From Streptomyces sp. ICC1 (GTDB taxonomy: Bacteria; Actinomycetota; Actinomycetes; Streptomycetales; Streptomycetaceae): DNA of 64,000 bases. The DNA lies in contig NZ_CP030287.1 in NCBI RefSeq assembly GCF_003287935.1, positions 4,802,267-4,866,266 on the forward strand, given 5' to 3'. Both the position numbers and the translations under genes were made by a program. This document shows, piece after piece, positions 9,525 through 18,820 of this stretch (position 1 is its first letter; every line of letters begins with the position of its first letter). The notes beneath the pieces are model-generated. The model was not told the DNA's origin and did no database searches. It saw nothing but the letters and a program-made list of their open reading frames with translations.

Positions 9525-10229
9525 TCAGCGGGGGGCTCGGCGGTGGCCGGTCAGGCGGGCGAGGACGGCCGTCTCTCCGCTGATCAGCCGCAGTTGGGCC
9601 CGGCCGGCCGGGCCGCCGCGTCCGGAGACTCCGGCGGGGGAGACCCGGTACACGGTGAACACGGCCGTACGCCGGTCGGCGCGGGGGATCTCGACCGTCT
9701 GTCCGCGCCGCAGTTCGGCGAGGCGCAGGAAGTCCCCGGAGACGACGGCGGTGCCGGCCGAGCCCGGGGCCGGGCCGGCGGAATCCCAGACGGCCCCCTC
9801 CGTACGGTCCGGGCCGCCCGCCGGCGTGCTGCCGCCGGGCGATGCGGTGCCGCTCGGCGAAGCGCCGACGCCCGCCGGTGCGTCGGTCCCGGCCGGCCCG
9901 CCGTCCGCCGGGCCGGCCGGTGTCGTGCCCGTCAGCGGTACGTCCACCTGCAGGCTCCGGATGACCAGGCGCAGCGGCAGGGACCGCGGCAGGGGTGTGG
10001 CGCTCGACCGTACGGGCCGCCGGGCCCCCTTGCCGGTGGTGTGCCCGCCGGAGCTCTCCAGCTGCCGGGCGAGCCGGCGCGGACCGGAGAGCCCCAGGAC
10101 CCGTGAGGGCAGGGCGTCGCCGGCGGTCGGGGCGGCGGGCCCGCCTCCTTCGGTGGTGCGCAACACCCCGAGGCCGGTGAGCAGCAGAGCCACCGTCAGT
10201 ACGCCGACGACCCACTTGGCGCGGGGCAT
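9525..10229 (-). CDS. Sortase-fold (class E/F-like) exported protein lacking catalytic residues
   Basis: 234 residues from ATG 10229 behind a strong AGGAGGG site. A basic N-terminus and one membrane segment (VVGVLTVALLLTGLGVL) precede a disordered linker. The sortase-like region starts at LRLVIRSLQVDVPL and continues through PGSAGTAVVSGDFL, LRRGQTVEI and AVFTVYRV to LRLISGET. In active class E/F sortases the corresponding positions are a His in the GHV motif and a Cys in the TLxTC motif. Here both are replaced (SGD and LISGE), so transpeptidase activity is unlikely. A Gly/Pro/Thr/Asp-rich insertion lies mid-protein. Possibly a structural or regulatory pseudo-sortase. Confidence 0.65.
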   Translation of the reverse strand: MPRAKWVVGVLTVALLLTGLGVLRTTEGGGPAAPTAGDALPSRVLGLSGPRRLARQLESSGGHTTGKGARRPVRSSATPLPRSLPLRLVIRSLQVDVPLTGTTPAGPADGGPAGTDAPAGVGASPSGTASPGGSTPAGGPDRTEGAVWDSAGPAPGSAGTAVVSGDFLRLAELRRGQTVEIPRADRRTAVFTVYRVSPAGVSGRGGPAGRAQLRLISGETAVLARLTGHRRAPR

Positions 10230-10755
10230 GGGAATCCCTCCTGGTCCGGCTCGGGCGGCCGGTGCCTGAGAGCAGTGGACCCTTCCGCGCGCCCCGCCAC
10301 CGCGCGTAACACGGCCAACTGACGGCGCGTCACCGGTCCGCCGCCCTTCGGGCGGTGCGTCTTCGCAGCTCGCGGCCGGTGGGCCGGGGCGGACCGGGTT
10401 GTGGAAGGCGTGCGCCCGAACGGGTGAGAACGTCAAGCGCGGGAACCGGGCGTGTCGGTGCGGCGGCACGTTCTGCCCCATGCGAAAAGCTGTCAAGCGG
10501 GCCGATGTGACGGGTCGTCCGCGCGAGTTGCGGGCGTGGGCGGGGCGGCTTGTCCTTGATCCATGAATGATCCATACGCATATGCGTTGGCCATGGGACC
10601 CCGTCCGCGGCCCCGTCGCCCCGCGGCCGGGGGAGCCCGGGGATCCGGCGTTGGCGACGGAGACGGAGACGGAGACAGCGGCCGTGGCGGCGGTCGTGGC
10701 GGCGGGGGCGGTACGGACCGGGCGCGCGGCTCCCGCCACGGCCGCACGGCCGCGC
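10230..10755. other. Unassigned 526-bp stretch
   Basis: No gene can be supported. The start of the leftward sortase-like gene and its promoter are at the left edge. A 12-bp perfect palindrome, acgcatatgcgt, lies at 10576-10587. A forward frame from ATG 10567 has good third-position GC and an alternating Thr-Glu run encoded by a GGAGAC repeat (about 10656-10676). It has no Shine-Dalgarno site and runs into the antisense of the next remnant, so it may be a truncated 5' end rather than a gene. Confidence 0.4.
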
Positions 10756-11058
10756 TCACACCCGCTCCGGCAGCCGGACGGCCGACAGGGCGGGCGCCGC
10801 GGCCCGGCTGAGGTAGCGGGCGCCGACCGGCGGGAGGTCCAGCTCGGTGGTGGCCGCCGCCGGCTGCATCCCCGACAGGCGCCGCAGCATCCGCAGGGCC
10901 GGCTCCGGCCCGACCGCCCGGACCAGGGCGGCGGCCTCGGTGGGGCGCGCGTGCACCCAGCCGATGTGGCGCAGCCCCGACCAGCCCGGCTGCTCGGCGG
11001 CCTCGGCCAGGGCGCGGGCGGCGGGGGCGAGCGGCAACAGGTTGACCGCGGCCGGGGT
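10756..11058 (-). pseudogene. C-terminal remnant of a leftward gene of unknown function
   Basis: About 100 codons in a reverse frame ending at 10756-10758, with protein-like composition (LPLAPAARALAEAAEQPG, GLRHIGWVHARPTEAAALV, then LSGMQPAAATTELDLPP). The frame is closed by a stop at 11077-11079, and no start with a ribosome site exists. It abuts the 5'-truncated regulator gene on the other strand, so both genes appear to have lost their 5' ends and shared promoter region in one deletion around 11050-11065. I do not recognise the family. Confidence 0.45.
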
Positions 11059-12017
11059 GCTTCTCGGGCCTCTACCTCACCCACGGCGGCACCCGCACCC
11101 GCGCGGCCCTGGCGGCTTGGCTGGCCCAGGACGCGGGCGCCTTCGCCGCCCGCCGCGCCACCTCCGGCGGTCTGCTCGCCGTCCGCGGCGGTACGGGGCT
11201 GCGCGCGGGCGCGGCCCGCCCGGCTCCCGCGGCCGGTGCCGAAGCCGGCGTACCCGGCCCCGGGGCGGCGGAGGACGACGTACTTCGGGGGTACGCGCAA
11301 CTCGCCCACCTGCTCGGGGACATGACCGCCGACGCCGGCCATCACGGGCTCGCGCAGGAATACCACGGCATCGCGCTCGGGCTGGCCCGGCAGGCCGGGG
11401 ACCGGCGGCTGTACGCGATCACGCTGCGCGCGATGAGCGCGCACGCCGGGCGGGTCGGGCAGCCCGCGCACGCGCTGCGGCTGGCCCGGCTGGCCGTGGA
11501 GACCGCGCCCGCCGACGCTGAACCCGGCACGCTGGCCTTCCTCCTGGTCCAGCGGGCGGCCGCGGGCGCCCGGGCCGGTGAGCGGGCGGCGGCCGCCGCG
11601 GACCTGGCCGCCGCCGATCTGCTGCACGCGCGCCACGCGGCGAACCCGCGGGGCGGCCCCTTCGACTCGTACGCCCGCGCCGACCTCGACTTCGCCCGGG
11701 CCCGGACCCACCTCGCCCTGGGCGAGTTCCCGGCCGCGGCGGACGCGTGGGAGCGGTCCTTGCGCGGGCGTGCGGCCGGACAGCACCGGGCCACCGCGCT
11801 CACGCACGCCGCGCTCGCCGAGACGCTGCTGCGCCTGGGGCACCTGACCCGGGCGTGCGCGCACTGGCGGGAGTTCCTCACGGCCGCCCCGGCCGTGCAG
11901 TCCCGCGCGGTACGGGAGGCCCTCGGCCGGCTGCTGCGCGACCTGACCCCCTACCGCCGGGTCCGGGAGGCGGCCCCGACGCTCGCCATGGCCCGCGCCC
12001 TCGCCGAGCGGCTCTAG
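11046..12017 (+). pseudogene. TPR-containing transcriptional regulator, N-terminally truncated
   Basis: The forward frame opens after a stop at 11043-11045. It reads SGLYLTHGGTRTRAALAAWL, a lone middle segment, and then helical TPR-type repeats (HGLAQEYHGIALGLARQAGD, ALRLARLAVETAPADAEPG, ATALTHAALAETLLRLGHL) to a TAG at 12015-12017. This is the C-terminal two thirds of a streptomycete XRE-type regulator with tetratricopeptide repeats. The N-terminal helix-turn-helix is missing and no start codon with a ribosome site exists before about 11320. The last four bases overlap the stop of the convergent AraC gene at CTAG. Expression of a short TPR-only protein from ATG 11322 cannot be excluded. Confidence 0.7.
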
Positions 12018-13033
12018 TGCTGTGACCGGAAAGGTCCACCGGGTCGCGCCGCCCGGTAGCGGCCCGGGGGGATCCCGTACGCGCGTTTGAAGGCGTGCGC
12101 GAAGGCGTATTCCGAGGAGTAGCCGGAGCCGGCGGCCAGGGCCGCGAGGGGGGTGTCGGTGGTGCGCAGCAGGCGGGCGGCCGTGGTCATGCGCCACCAC
12201 GTCAGGTACGCGAGCGGCGGCCGTCCGACGAGGTCGTGGAAGCGGCGGGCGAAGGCGGCCCGGGACATCCCGGCCCGCGTGCCGAGGGAGGCCACCGTCC
12301 AGGGCCGCTGCGGTTCGCGGTGCATGGCGGTCAGGGCGGCGCCGATGCCGGGATCCGCGAGGGCCCCGGCCCAGCCACCCGCACCCGCGCCCGCACCCGC
12401 ACCCGTGCCCGTGCCCGCACCCGCACCCGCGCCCCCACCCGGGCCGCCGTCCTCGTAGTGGGCCCGCAGGACGTACAGCAGCAGGACGTCGAGCAGCGCG
12501 GGCACCAGCGTGTCGGCGCCGAGGCCGGCGCGGGCCGGGTCGGCCTCGCGGGCCAGGAGGGCCACCGCCTCCGCCACCCCGGGGACGCCGTCCGGGCCGC
12601 CGGACAGCCGTACGACGGCGGGGAGTTCGCGCAGCAGCGGATGCGCGAGTTCGGCGTCGAGCCGATAGCCCCCGCACAGGGTGACGGTCACCGGACCGGC
12701 GCCGGGCTCGCCGACGGTGTCGCTGACCAGCACCGGGCCGCCGCCGGGTCCGGCCGCCGCGCTGCAAGACGGCTCGGCCACGGCCGAATCCGGTGCGCCG
12801 AGCAGGGTGTAGCCGTTCCCGTGCGGCATGAACAGGACGTCCCCCGCGCGCAGTTCGACGGCCGGCCCGCCGTCCTCGGACACCAGGTGGCAGCTCCCGC
12901 TCAGCACCACCTGGAAGCCGGCCGCGCCGGGGACGGCGGGGAAGCGCTGGCCCCAGGGCGCGTGCCACCGGACGAGCGCCGAGGTGGGCTTTCCGGTCCG
13001 CATGAGCGCGATGACATCGCTGAGCACGTCCAC
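12014..13033 (-). CDS. AraC-family transcriptional regulator with cupin sensor domain
   Basis: 339 residues from GTG 13033. The N-terminal cupin_6-type domain spans about residues 1-190 (DVLSDVIALMRTGKPTSALV, with HLVSEDGGPAVELRAGDVLF). A Gly/Ala/Thr linker is followed by two helix-turn-helix motifs in the last 100 residues (WTVASLGTRAGMSRAAFARR and LAALAAGSGYSSEYAFAHAF). Regulators of this group control neighbouring oxidoreductase genes in many actinomycetes, and this one is divergent from such a gene across 82 bp, so local control is likely. The ribosome site is weak. The linker is encoded by the simple repeat at 12378-12442, so its length may vary between strains. Confidence 0.9.
   Translation of the reverse strand: MDVLSDVIALMRTGKPTSALVRWHAPWGQRFPAVPGAAGFQVVLSGSCHLVSEDGGPAVELRAGDVLFMPHGNGYTLLGAPDSAVAEPSCSAAAGPGGGPVLVSDTVGEPGAGPVTVTLCGGYRLDAELAHPLLRELPAVVRLSGGPDGVPGVAEAVALLAREADPARAGLGADTLVPALLDVLLLYVLRAHYEDGGPGGGAGAGAGTGTGAGAGAGAGGWAGALADPGIGAALTAMHREPQRPWTVASLGTRAGMSRAAFARRFHDLVGRPPLAYLTWWRMTTAARLLRTTDTPLAALAAGSGYSSEYAFAHAFKRAYGIPPGRYRAARPGGPFRSQH
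12378..12442. repeat. GGGTGC/GGGCAC-type hexanucleotide repeat inside the AraC gene
   Basis: About ten copies of a CACCCG/CGCCCG hexamer run in tandem. On the coding strand they give an alternating Gly-Ala/Gly-Thr linker between the cupin and DNA-binding domains. The repeat length is divisible by three, so slippage by whole units would keep the frame. Confidence 0.75.
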
Positions 13034-13115
13034 GGCAGGCAGCGTAGACGATCGCGCAAGGATCAAGGATCCTGCCGCATTGGAAGTCTTCGATCCCGCT
13101 CGTAGCTTCGGTGTC

Positions 13116-14081
13116 ATGACATCGACCACGCGACAAGCACAGGCGAACCCGCGCGCAGCAGAGGCGCCGTCCGGGACCGGCGTCATGCGCGCCGTCCGGT
13201 TCCACGCCTACGGCGGCCCCGACGTCCTGCGCCTCGAGGAGGTCCCGCGGCCCGTCCCGGGCCCCGGCGAGGTGCTCGTGGAAGTGGCGGCCACCTCCTT
13301 CAATCCCTCCGAACTGGCCCTGCGCGCCGGACTGTTGAGCGGTGTCCTGCCGCTGGAGTTCCCCCACGTCCCCGGCTGGGACCTGGCGGGCACGGTCGTC
13401 GGCACCGGTGCCCGCGTCATCGGCCGCCTCGACGCGGGCGGCGCGGCCGCCGAGTACGCCGCCGTCCCGGCCGAACTGCTCGTCCCCGCCCCCGAGTCGG
13501 TCTCCCTCAGCGCCGCCGCCGCGCTCCCGGTGGCCGGACTGACCGCCTGGCAGGCCCTGTTCGAGGCGGCGGGCGTCACCGCCGGCAGCCGGGTCCTGGT
13601 CAACGGCGCCGGGGGCGCCGTCGGCGGCCTCGCGCTGCAGCTGGCCCGCTGGGCCGGGGCCGAGGTCATCGCCGTCACCACCCCGCGCGGCGTCGAGGCG
13701 GCACGGCGGTACGGGGCGGGGCGCGTGCTCGTCGCCGGCGCGGGCCCGCTCCGCGAGGCGGTGGGGGAGGGGCGGCCGCTGGACGCCGTGCTGAACCTGG
13801 CCCCGATCGGGCCCGGGGCGGCCGCCGAACTGGCCGCCCTGCTCGACCCCGACGGGCGGGGCCGGGCCGTGTCCGTGGCCACCCCGGTCCCCGGCGGCAC
13901 GCACCTGGTGGCCCGCGCCGACACCGGGCAGCTGGCCCGGCTGGCCGCCCTGGTCGACGCGGGCCACCTCGATCCGGCCCCCGCCGCGCTGTACCCGCTG
14001 GGCGCGCTGGCCGACGTACACGCGCGGGCGGAAGCGGGAACCCTCCCGCCCGGCAAGACGGTCCTCGTGGTCCGGGGGTAG
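13116..14081 (+). CDS. NADP-dependent quinone-oxidoreductase-like MDR protein
   Basis: 321 residues of the medium-chain dehydrogenase/reductase family without structural zinc. The N-terminal GroES-like fold (MRAVRFHAYGGPDVLRLEEV, GEVLVEVAATSFNPSE) is followed by a Rossmann domain with the nucleotide motif VNGAGGAVGGLALQLA. The closing strand is GKTVLVV. Such enzymes reduce quinones or enals with NADPH. The ATG at 13116 was used, which leaves a 22-residue non-conserved leader; the ATG 66 nt further in (MRAVRF) is an alternative start. It is divergent from the AraC regulator, the probable controller. Confidence 0.88.
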   Translation: MTSTTRQAQANPRAAEAPSGTGVMRAVRFHAYGGPDVLRLEEVPRPVPGPGEVLVEVAATSFNPSELALRAGLLSGVLPLEFPHVPGWDLAGTVVGTGARVIGRLDAGGAAAEYAAVPAELLVPAPESVSLSAAAALPVAGLTAWQALFEAAGVTAGSRVLVNGAGGAVGGLALQLARWAGAEVIAVTTPRGVEAARRYGAGRVLVAGAGPLREAVGEGRPLDAVLNLAPIGPGAAAELAALLDPDGRGRAVSVATPVPGGTHLVARADTGQLARLAALVDAGHLDPAPAALYPLGALADVHARAEAGTLPPGKTVLVVRG

Positions 14082-14117
14082 GGGCCGGGGGCCCGTCCGG
14101 CCGCAGCTACTTCTCCG

Positions 14118-14753
14118 CTACTTCTCCGCGAGGGCCTTCAGGGCCACGTTCAGTTCCAGGACGTTGACCCGCGGCTCGCCCATGAAGCCGAGGGTGCGGC
14201 CCTCGGTGTGGGCCTTCACCAGCTTGGCGACCTCCGCCACCGGGAGGTGGTTGCGCTCCGCGACGCGGGCGGTCTGGAGCTCCGCGTACGCCGGGGAGAT
14301 GTCCGGGTCCAGCCCGGAGCCCGAGGAGGTCACCGCGTCGGCCGGGATCTCGGAAGGCCGCGGGGCGTATCCGGGGACGGTGTTGTCGAGGACGACCTTG
14401 GCCTTGGCCTCCTCCACCGCCTTCCGCAGCTCGGGGCTGTCCGCCGCCTTGTTGGTGGCTCCGGAGACCAGCAGCTCGTACCGGGTGTTGACGGTGTTCT
14501 TGCCGAGGCCCGCGGCCGGGCGGCCCTGGAACCAGCGCGGGTCGTCCCCGTACGACTGGCCGATCAGGGAGGAGCCGACGACCCGGCCGCTCCCGTCCTT
14601 GATCTCGGAGCCGTTGGCCTTGCCGCCGAAGGCGGCCTGGGCGATGCCCGTGACGGCGAGGGGGTAGAGGACCCCGCACAGCACGGTCAGGACGAGCAGG
14701 GCCCGGAGGCCGGCGCCGAGGAGGCGGGCGGTGTTGCCCACGGAGTTGTTCAT
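14118..14753 (-). CDS. kdpC: Potassium-transporting ATPase subunit KdpC
   Basis: 211 residues with a single N-terminal membrane helix (ALLVLTVLCGVLYPLAVTGI) and the conserved KdpC stretch VVGSSLIGQSYGDDPRWFQG, then SGATNKAADSPEL and the C-terminal LVKAHTEGRTLGFMGEPRVN. KdpC stabilises the KdpA-KdpB complex and helps ATP binding. Start ATG 14753 lies 3 nt after the kdpB stop, so the genes are one operon. An 11-bp direct duplication (CTACTTCTCCG at 14107-14117 and 14118-14128) spans the stop and repeats the last codons just after it. No kdpD follows, unlike many actinomycetes. Confidence 0.97.
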   Translation of the reverse strand: MNNSVGNTARLLGAGLRALLVLTVLCGVLYPLAVTGIAQAAFGGKANGSEIKDGSGRVVGSSLIGQSYGDDPRWFQGRPAAGLGKNTVNTRYELLVSGATNKAADSPELRKAVEEAKAKVVLDNTVPGYAPRPSEIPADAVTSSGSGLDPDISPAYAELQTARVAERNHLPVAEVAKLVKAHTEGRTLGFMGEPRVNVLELNVALKALAEK

Positions 14754-14756
14754 GTG

Positions 14757-16856
14757 TCAGCCCAGCCCGGGGATGAGGGAGATGATCATGTCGATGAGCT
14801 TGATGCCGATGAACGGGGCGATGAGGCCGCCCAGTCCGTAGAGCCCGAGGTTGCGGCGGAGCATCTTGTCGGCGCTGGTGGGCCGGTACTGGACGCCCTT
14901 GAGGGCGAGCGGTACGAGGGCGATGATGACCAGCGCGTTGAAGATGACGGCCGAGAGGATCGCCGAGTCGGGCGAGTGCAGGCCCATGACGTTGAGCTTG
15001 TCGAGGCCCGGGTAGACCACGGCGAACATGGCCGGGATGATCGCGAAGTACTTGGCGACGTCGTTGGCGATGGAGAAGGTCGTGAGGGCGCCGCGGGTGA
15101 TCAGCAGCTGCTTGCCGATCTCCACGATCTCGATGAGCTTGGTGGGGTTGGAGTCCAGGTCCACCATGTTCCCGGCCTCCTTGGCGGCCGAGGTGCCGGT
15201 GTTCATGGCGACGCCCACGTCCGCCTGGGCGAGCGCAGGGGCGTCGTTGGTGCCGTCGCCGGTCATCGCGACGAGCTTGCCGCCGGCCTGTTCCCGCTTG
15301 ATGAGGGCCATCTTGTCCTCGGGCGTCGCTTCCGCGAGGAAGTCGTCGACACCCGCTTCCTCCGCGATGGCCTTCGCGGTCAACGGGTTGTCGCCCGTGA
15401 TCATGATGGTCTTGATGCCCATGCGGCGCAGCTCGTCGAAGCGTTCGCGCATGCCCTCCTTGACCACGTCCTTGAGGTGGATGACACCCAGGATCCGGGC
15501 GCCCTTCCCGTCCTGGACGGCCACGAGCAGCGGCGTGCCGCCGGAGCCCGAGATCTCGTCCACCTTCGCGCCCGCGTCCGGGGCGACGGTCCCGCCCTGT
15601 TCGCGGACCCACGCGGTGATCGAGGAGGCGGCGCCCTTGCGGACCTCGCGGCCGTCCACGTTCACGCCCGACATGCGGGTCTGGGCGGTGAAGGGGATCC
15701 ACTCGGCGCCCGCGAGCTCGCCCTGGTGGCGCTCGCGCAGTCCGTACTTCTCCTTCGCGAGCACCACGATGGAGCGGCCCTCGGGGGTCTCGTCCGCGAG
15801 GGAGGAGAGCTGGGCGGCATCCGCCAGTTCGGCCTCGTCCGTGCCGGTGACCGGTACGAACTCGGAGGCCTGGCGGTTGCCGAGGGTGATGGTGCCGGTC
15901 TTGTCGAGGAGCAGCGTCGAGACGTCGCCGGCCGCTTCGACGGCCCGGCCCGACATGGCCAGGACGTTGCGCTGGACCAGGCGATCCATGCCCGCGATGC
16001 CGATGGCGGAGAGCAGGGCGCCGATGGTGGTGGGGATCAGGCAGACCAGCAGCGCGGTGAGCACGATCATCGACTGCTTGGCGCCCGCGTACATCGCGAA
16101 GGGCTGGAGGGTGACGACGGCCAGCAGGAAGACGATGGTCAGCGAGGCCAGCAGGATGTTGAGGGCGACCTCGTTGGGGGTCTTCTGCCGGGACGCGCCC
16201 TCGACCAGGTTGATCATGCGGTCGATGAAGGTCTCGCCGGGCTTCGTCGTGATCTTGATGACGACCCGGTCGGAGAGCACCTTCGTACCGCCCGTGACGG
16301 CGCTGCGGTCACCGCCGGACTCGCGGATGACCGGGGCCGATTCGCCGGTGATGGCCGACTCGTCGACCGAGGCCACGCCTTCGACGACATCACCGTCGCC
16401 GGGGATGACGTCCCCGGCCTCGCACACGACCAGGTCGCCGATGCGCAGCTCGGTGCCCGGCACCTGCTCCTCGACGGCGCCGTTCAGGCGGCGGGCGACG
16501 GTGTCGGTCTTGGCCTTGCGCAGGGTGTCGGCCTGGGCCTTGCCCCGGCCCTCCGCGACGGCCTCCGCGAGGTTCGCGAAGATCGTGGTGAGCCACAGCC
16601 AGACGGTGATCGCCCAGCCGAAGAGGTTGCCCGGGTCGGATATCGCCAGCGCGGTGGTGAGGACGGAACCGATCAGCACCACGAACATGACCGGGGACTT
16701 GACCATCACCCGGGGGTCGAGCTTGCGCACGGCGTCCGGGAAGGACTTCAGCAGCTGCTTCGGGTCGAAGATGCCGCCGCCGATCCGGGCCCTCTCGGGC
16801 TTGTGGCCGGTGGGCAGGTCTCCGTGCGGGGCACGGGTGGGGGTGGCGGTGCTCAT
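14757..16856 (-). CDS. kdpB: Potassium-transporting P-type ATPase catalytic subunit KdpB
   Basis: 699 residues, the usual length. The aspartyl-phosphate motif [12 protein letters not shown] has its Asp near residue 318. The A-domain motif is [10 protein letters not shown], the hinge is [20 protein letters not shown] and the N-domain includes [11 protein letters not shown]. Seven membrane helices are expected. It hydrolyses ATP to drive high-affinity K+ uptake through KdpA. The ATG at 16856 overlaps the kdpA stop by 4 nt (ATGA), indicating translational coupling. Longer open frames upstream are shadow frames of kdpA. Confidence 0.98.
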   Translation of the reverse strand: MSTATPTRAPHGDLPTGHKPERARIGGGIFDPKQLLKSFPDAVRKLDPRVMVKSPVMFVVLIGSVLTTALAISDPGNLFGWAITVWLWLTTIFANLAEAVAEGRGKAQADTLRKAKTDTVARRLNGAVEEQVPGTELRIGDLVVCEAGDVIPGDGDVVEGVASVDESAITGESAPVIRESGGDRSAVTGGTKVLSDRVVIKITTKPGETFIDRMINLVEGASRQKTPNEVALNILLASLTIVFLLAVVTLQPFAMYAGAKQSMIVLTALLVCLIPTTIGALLSAIGIAGMDRLVQRNVLAMSGRAVEAAGDVSTLLLDKTGTITLGNRQASEFVPVTGTDEAELADAAQLSSLADETPEGRSIVVLAKEKYGLRERHQGELAGAEWIPFTAQTRMSGVNVDGREVRKGAASSITAWVREQGGTVAPDAGAKVDEISGSGGTPLLVAVQDGKGARILGVIHLKDVVKEGMRERFDELRRMGIKTIMITGDNPLTAKAIAEEAGVDDFLAEATPEDKMALIKREQAGGKLVAMTGDGTNDAPALAQADVGVAMNTGTSAAKEAGNMVDLDSNPTKLIEIVEIGKQLLITRGALTTFSIANDVAKYFAIIPAMFAVVYPGLDKLNVMGLHSPDSAILSAVIFNALVIIALVPLALKGVQYRPTSADKMLRRNLGLYGLGGLIAPFIGIKLIDMIISLIPGLG

Positions 16857-18517
16857 GAGGCGAGCCCTTCGGCGAGCGGACCCAGGGCGAGGGCCGGGAA
16901 GTAGGTGAGGCCGGTGACGATGAGGATCGTGCCGACGAGGAGGAAGGAGAACAGCGGCTTCTCGGTGCGCAGGGTGCCCGCCGTCGCCGGGACGGGCTGC
17001 TGTTCGGCGAGCGAGCCGGCCAGGGCCAGGACGAAGACCATCGGCAGGAAGCGGCCCAGGAGCATGGCCAGTCCTGTGGTCGTGTTGAACCACTGGGTGT
17101 TGGCGTTCAGGCCCGCGAAGGCCGAGCCGTTGTTGTTGCCGGCCGAGGTGTAGGCGTAGAGGACCTCGGAGAATCCGTGCGCGCCGCCGTTGGACATCGA
17201 GTGGACCGGGGTCGGGAGGGCCATCGCCAGGGCGGTGAAGCCGAGCACCAGGGTCGGGGTGATGAGGATGTAGCAGGCGGCGAACTTGATCTCGCGGGTG
17301 CCGATCTTCTTGCCCAGGTACTCGGGGGTCCGGCCGACCATCAGGCCCGCGAGGAACACCGCGATGATCGCCATGATCAGCATGCCGTAGAGGCCGGAGC
17401 CGACGCCGCCGGGGGCGATCTCGCCGAGCTGCATGCCCAGTAGTTGGATGCCGCCGCCGAGCCCGGTGTAGGAGGAGTGGGAGGAGTTGACCGCGCCGGT
17501 CGAGGTCAGCGTGGTGGCGACCGAGAAGATCGCCGAGGCGCCGATGCCGAAGCGGGCCTCCTTGCCCTCCATCGCCCCGCCGGCGGCCTGGAGCGCCGGG
17601 CCGTGGTGGCTGAATTCCGTCCACATCATCAGGGCGGTGAAGCCGAGCCAGATGGTGAGCATCGTGGCGAGGATCGCGTAGCCCTGGCGCACCGAGCCGA
17701 CCATGCGGCCGAAGGTGCGGGTCAGCGCGAAGGGGATGAGCAGGATCAGGAAGATCTCGAAGAGGTTCGAGAAGGGCGTCGGGTTCTCGAAGGGGTGGGC
17801 GGAGTTGGCGTTGAAGTAGCCGCCGCCGTTGGTGCCCAGCTCCTTGATGGCCTCCTGCGAGGCGACGGCACCGCCGTTCCACTGCTGCGGTGCGCCGACG
17901 AACTGGCCGACCTGGTGGACGCCGGCGAAGTTCTGGATGACCCCGCAGGCCACCAGCACGATCGCGGCGACCGCCGCCAGCGGCAGCAGGATGCGGACGG
18001 TGCCGCGCACCAGGTCGGACCAGAAGTTGCCGAGCTCACCGGTGCGGGAGCGCGCGAAGCCCCGTACGAGGGCCACCGCGACGGCCATGCCCACGGCGGC
18101 GGAGAGGAAGTTCTGCACGGCCAGGCCGCCGGTCTGGACGAGCGGGCCCATGGCCTGCTCGCCGGCGTACGACTGCCAGTTCGTGTTCGACACGAAGGAG
18201 GCGGCCGTGTTGAAGGCCTGGTCCGGCTTGATGGAGGCGAAGCCGAGCGAGCCGGGCAGGTGGCCCTGCAGGCGCTGGAGCAGGTAGAGGAAGAGGACGC
18301 TCACCGCCGAGAAGGCGAGGACTCCGCGCAGGTAGGCGGGCCAGCGCATCTCGGCGTTGGGGTTGGCGCCGATGGCCTTGTACATCCACTTCTCGGGGGC
18401 GTAGTGCTTCTTCGAGGAGTAGACGCGGGCCATGTACTCGCCCAGGGGGCGGTGGGCGAGGGCCAGGGCCGCGATGAGCGCGAGCAGCTGGAGCACCCCG
18501 GCAAGAACGGGACTCAT
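16853..18517 (-). CDS. kdpA: Potassium-transporting ATPase subunit KdpA
   Basis: 554 residues with the ten-helix layout and four selectivity-filter-like loops, for example [38 protein letters not shown] and [13 protein letters not shown]. It forms the K+-translocating channel-like subunit of the Kdp complex. It starts at ATG 18517, six nt after the kdpF stop, and overlaps kdpB by 4 nt. The operon would be induced by K+ limitation in well-studied bacteria through KdpDE, but no kdpDE genes are adjacent here. Confidence 0.98.
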   Translation of the reverse strand: MSPVLAGVLQLLALIAALALAHRPLGEYMARVYSSKKHYAPEKWMYKAIGANPNAEMRWPAYLRGVLAFSAVSVLFLYLLQRLQGHLPGSLGFASIKPDQAFNTAASFVSNTNWQSYAGEQAMGPLVQTGGLAVQNFLSAAVGMAVAVALVRGFARSRTGELGNFWSDLVRGTVRILLPLAAVAAIVLVACGVIQNFAGVHQVGQFVGAPQQWNGGAVASQEAIKELGTNGGGYFNANSAHPFENPTPFSNLFEIFLILLIPFALTRTFGRMVGSVRQGYAILATMLTIWLGFTALMMWTEFSHHGPALQAAGGAMEGKEARFGIGASAIFSVATTLTSTGAVNSSHSSYTGLGGGIQLLGMQLGEIAPGGVGSGLYGMLIMAIIAVFLAGLMVGRTPEYLGKKIGTREIKFAACYILITPTLVLGFTALAMALPTPVHSMSNGGAHGFSEVLYAYTSAGNNNGSAFAGLNANTQWFNTTTGLAMLLGRFLPMVFVLALAGSLAEQQPVPATAGTLRTEKPLFSFLLVGTILIVTGLTYFPALALGPLAEGLAS

Positions 18518-18523
18518 CGGGGC

Positions 18524-18613
18524 TCAGAACCTCTCCGGGAACACAAGGGCGAGGACGAGGTAACCCAGCAGTCCGAGGGCGACCAGCAGGCCGATGACGT
18601 TTTCGGCGTTCAC
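18524..18613 (-). CDS. kdpF: Potassium-transporting ATPase small subunit KdpF
   Basis: A 29-residue single-helix peptide (VNAENVIGLLVALGLLGYL and on to a terminal PERF) with a GTG start at 18613. It matches KdpF, which stabilises the Kdp complex in the membrane. The start overlaps the stop of the preceding 27-residue gene (GTGA), so the two are coupled, and kdpA follows after 6 nt. Confidence 0.92.
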   Translation of the reverse strand: MNAENVIGLLVALGLLGYLVLALVFPERF

Positions 18614-18693
18614 AGCTTGGCCACCCCCTTGGCGACGAGGACCACCAGTGCGAAGACCGCGATCGTGACGAAGACGAAGGCCAGATCGGCCAT
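18610..18693 (-). CDS. Short membrane peptide at the head of the kdp operon
   Basis: 27 residues starting MADLAFVFVTIAVFALVVLV and ending in a short basic tail (AKGVAKL), with GGGAG 6 nt before ATG 18693. It is a single hydrophobic helix and the first gene of the operon. It overlaps kdpF by 4 nt. Comparable short ORFs precede kdpF in other streptomycetes, as far as I recall. Function not established; it could be an additional small subunit or a leader that sets kdpF translation. Confidence 0.8.
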   Translation of the reverse strand: MADLAFVFVTIAVFALVVLVAKGVAKL

Positions 18694-18769
18694 CGTGACT
18701 CCCGGAGGATTCGGAGGGTGTTTTTCGGACACCTCTGAGTGGAACCCCTCTTCGAGGCCTCACGGGCTC

Positions 18770-18811
18770 CCTTGACGGGGCCCATACGCCGGGTGGCGCG
18801 GCCTTGACGGG
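18770..18811. promoter_or_regulatory. Direct repeat ccttgacggg upstream of the kdp operon
   Basis: Two identical 10-mers, ccttgacggg, at 18770-18779 and 18802-18811, are 32 bp apart (about three helical turns). They lie 77-118 bp upstream of the first kdp gene, which runs leftward. They could be regulator sites for kdp expression. Each also contains TTGACG, a -35-like element for rightward transcription, but only a pseudogene lies to the right. Confidence 0.4.
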
Positions 18812-18820
18812 TTCCTAACG

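Noticed and set aside
12378..12442. CRISPR-like or VNTR array
   Set aside because: The units are six bases with no spacers, and the run encodes a Gly-Ala linker in the AraC protein.
9525..14021. A 1498-codon reverse open frame
   Set aside because: It is an artefact of high GC: only its last 234 codons (the sortase-like protein) are real, and the rest is antisense or out of frame to the AraC, MDR and regulator genes.
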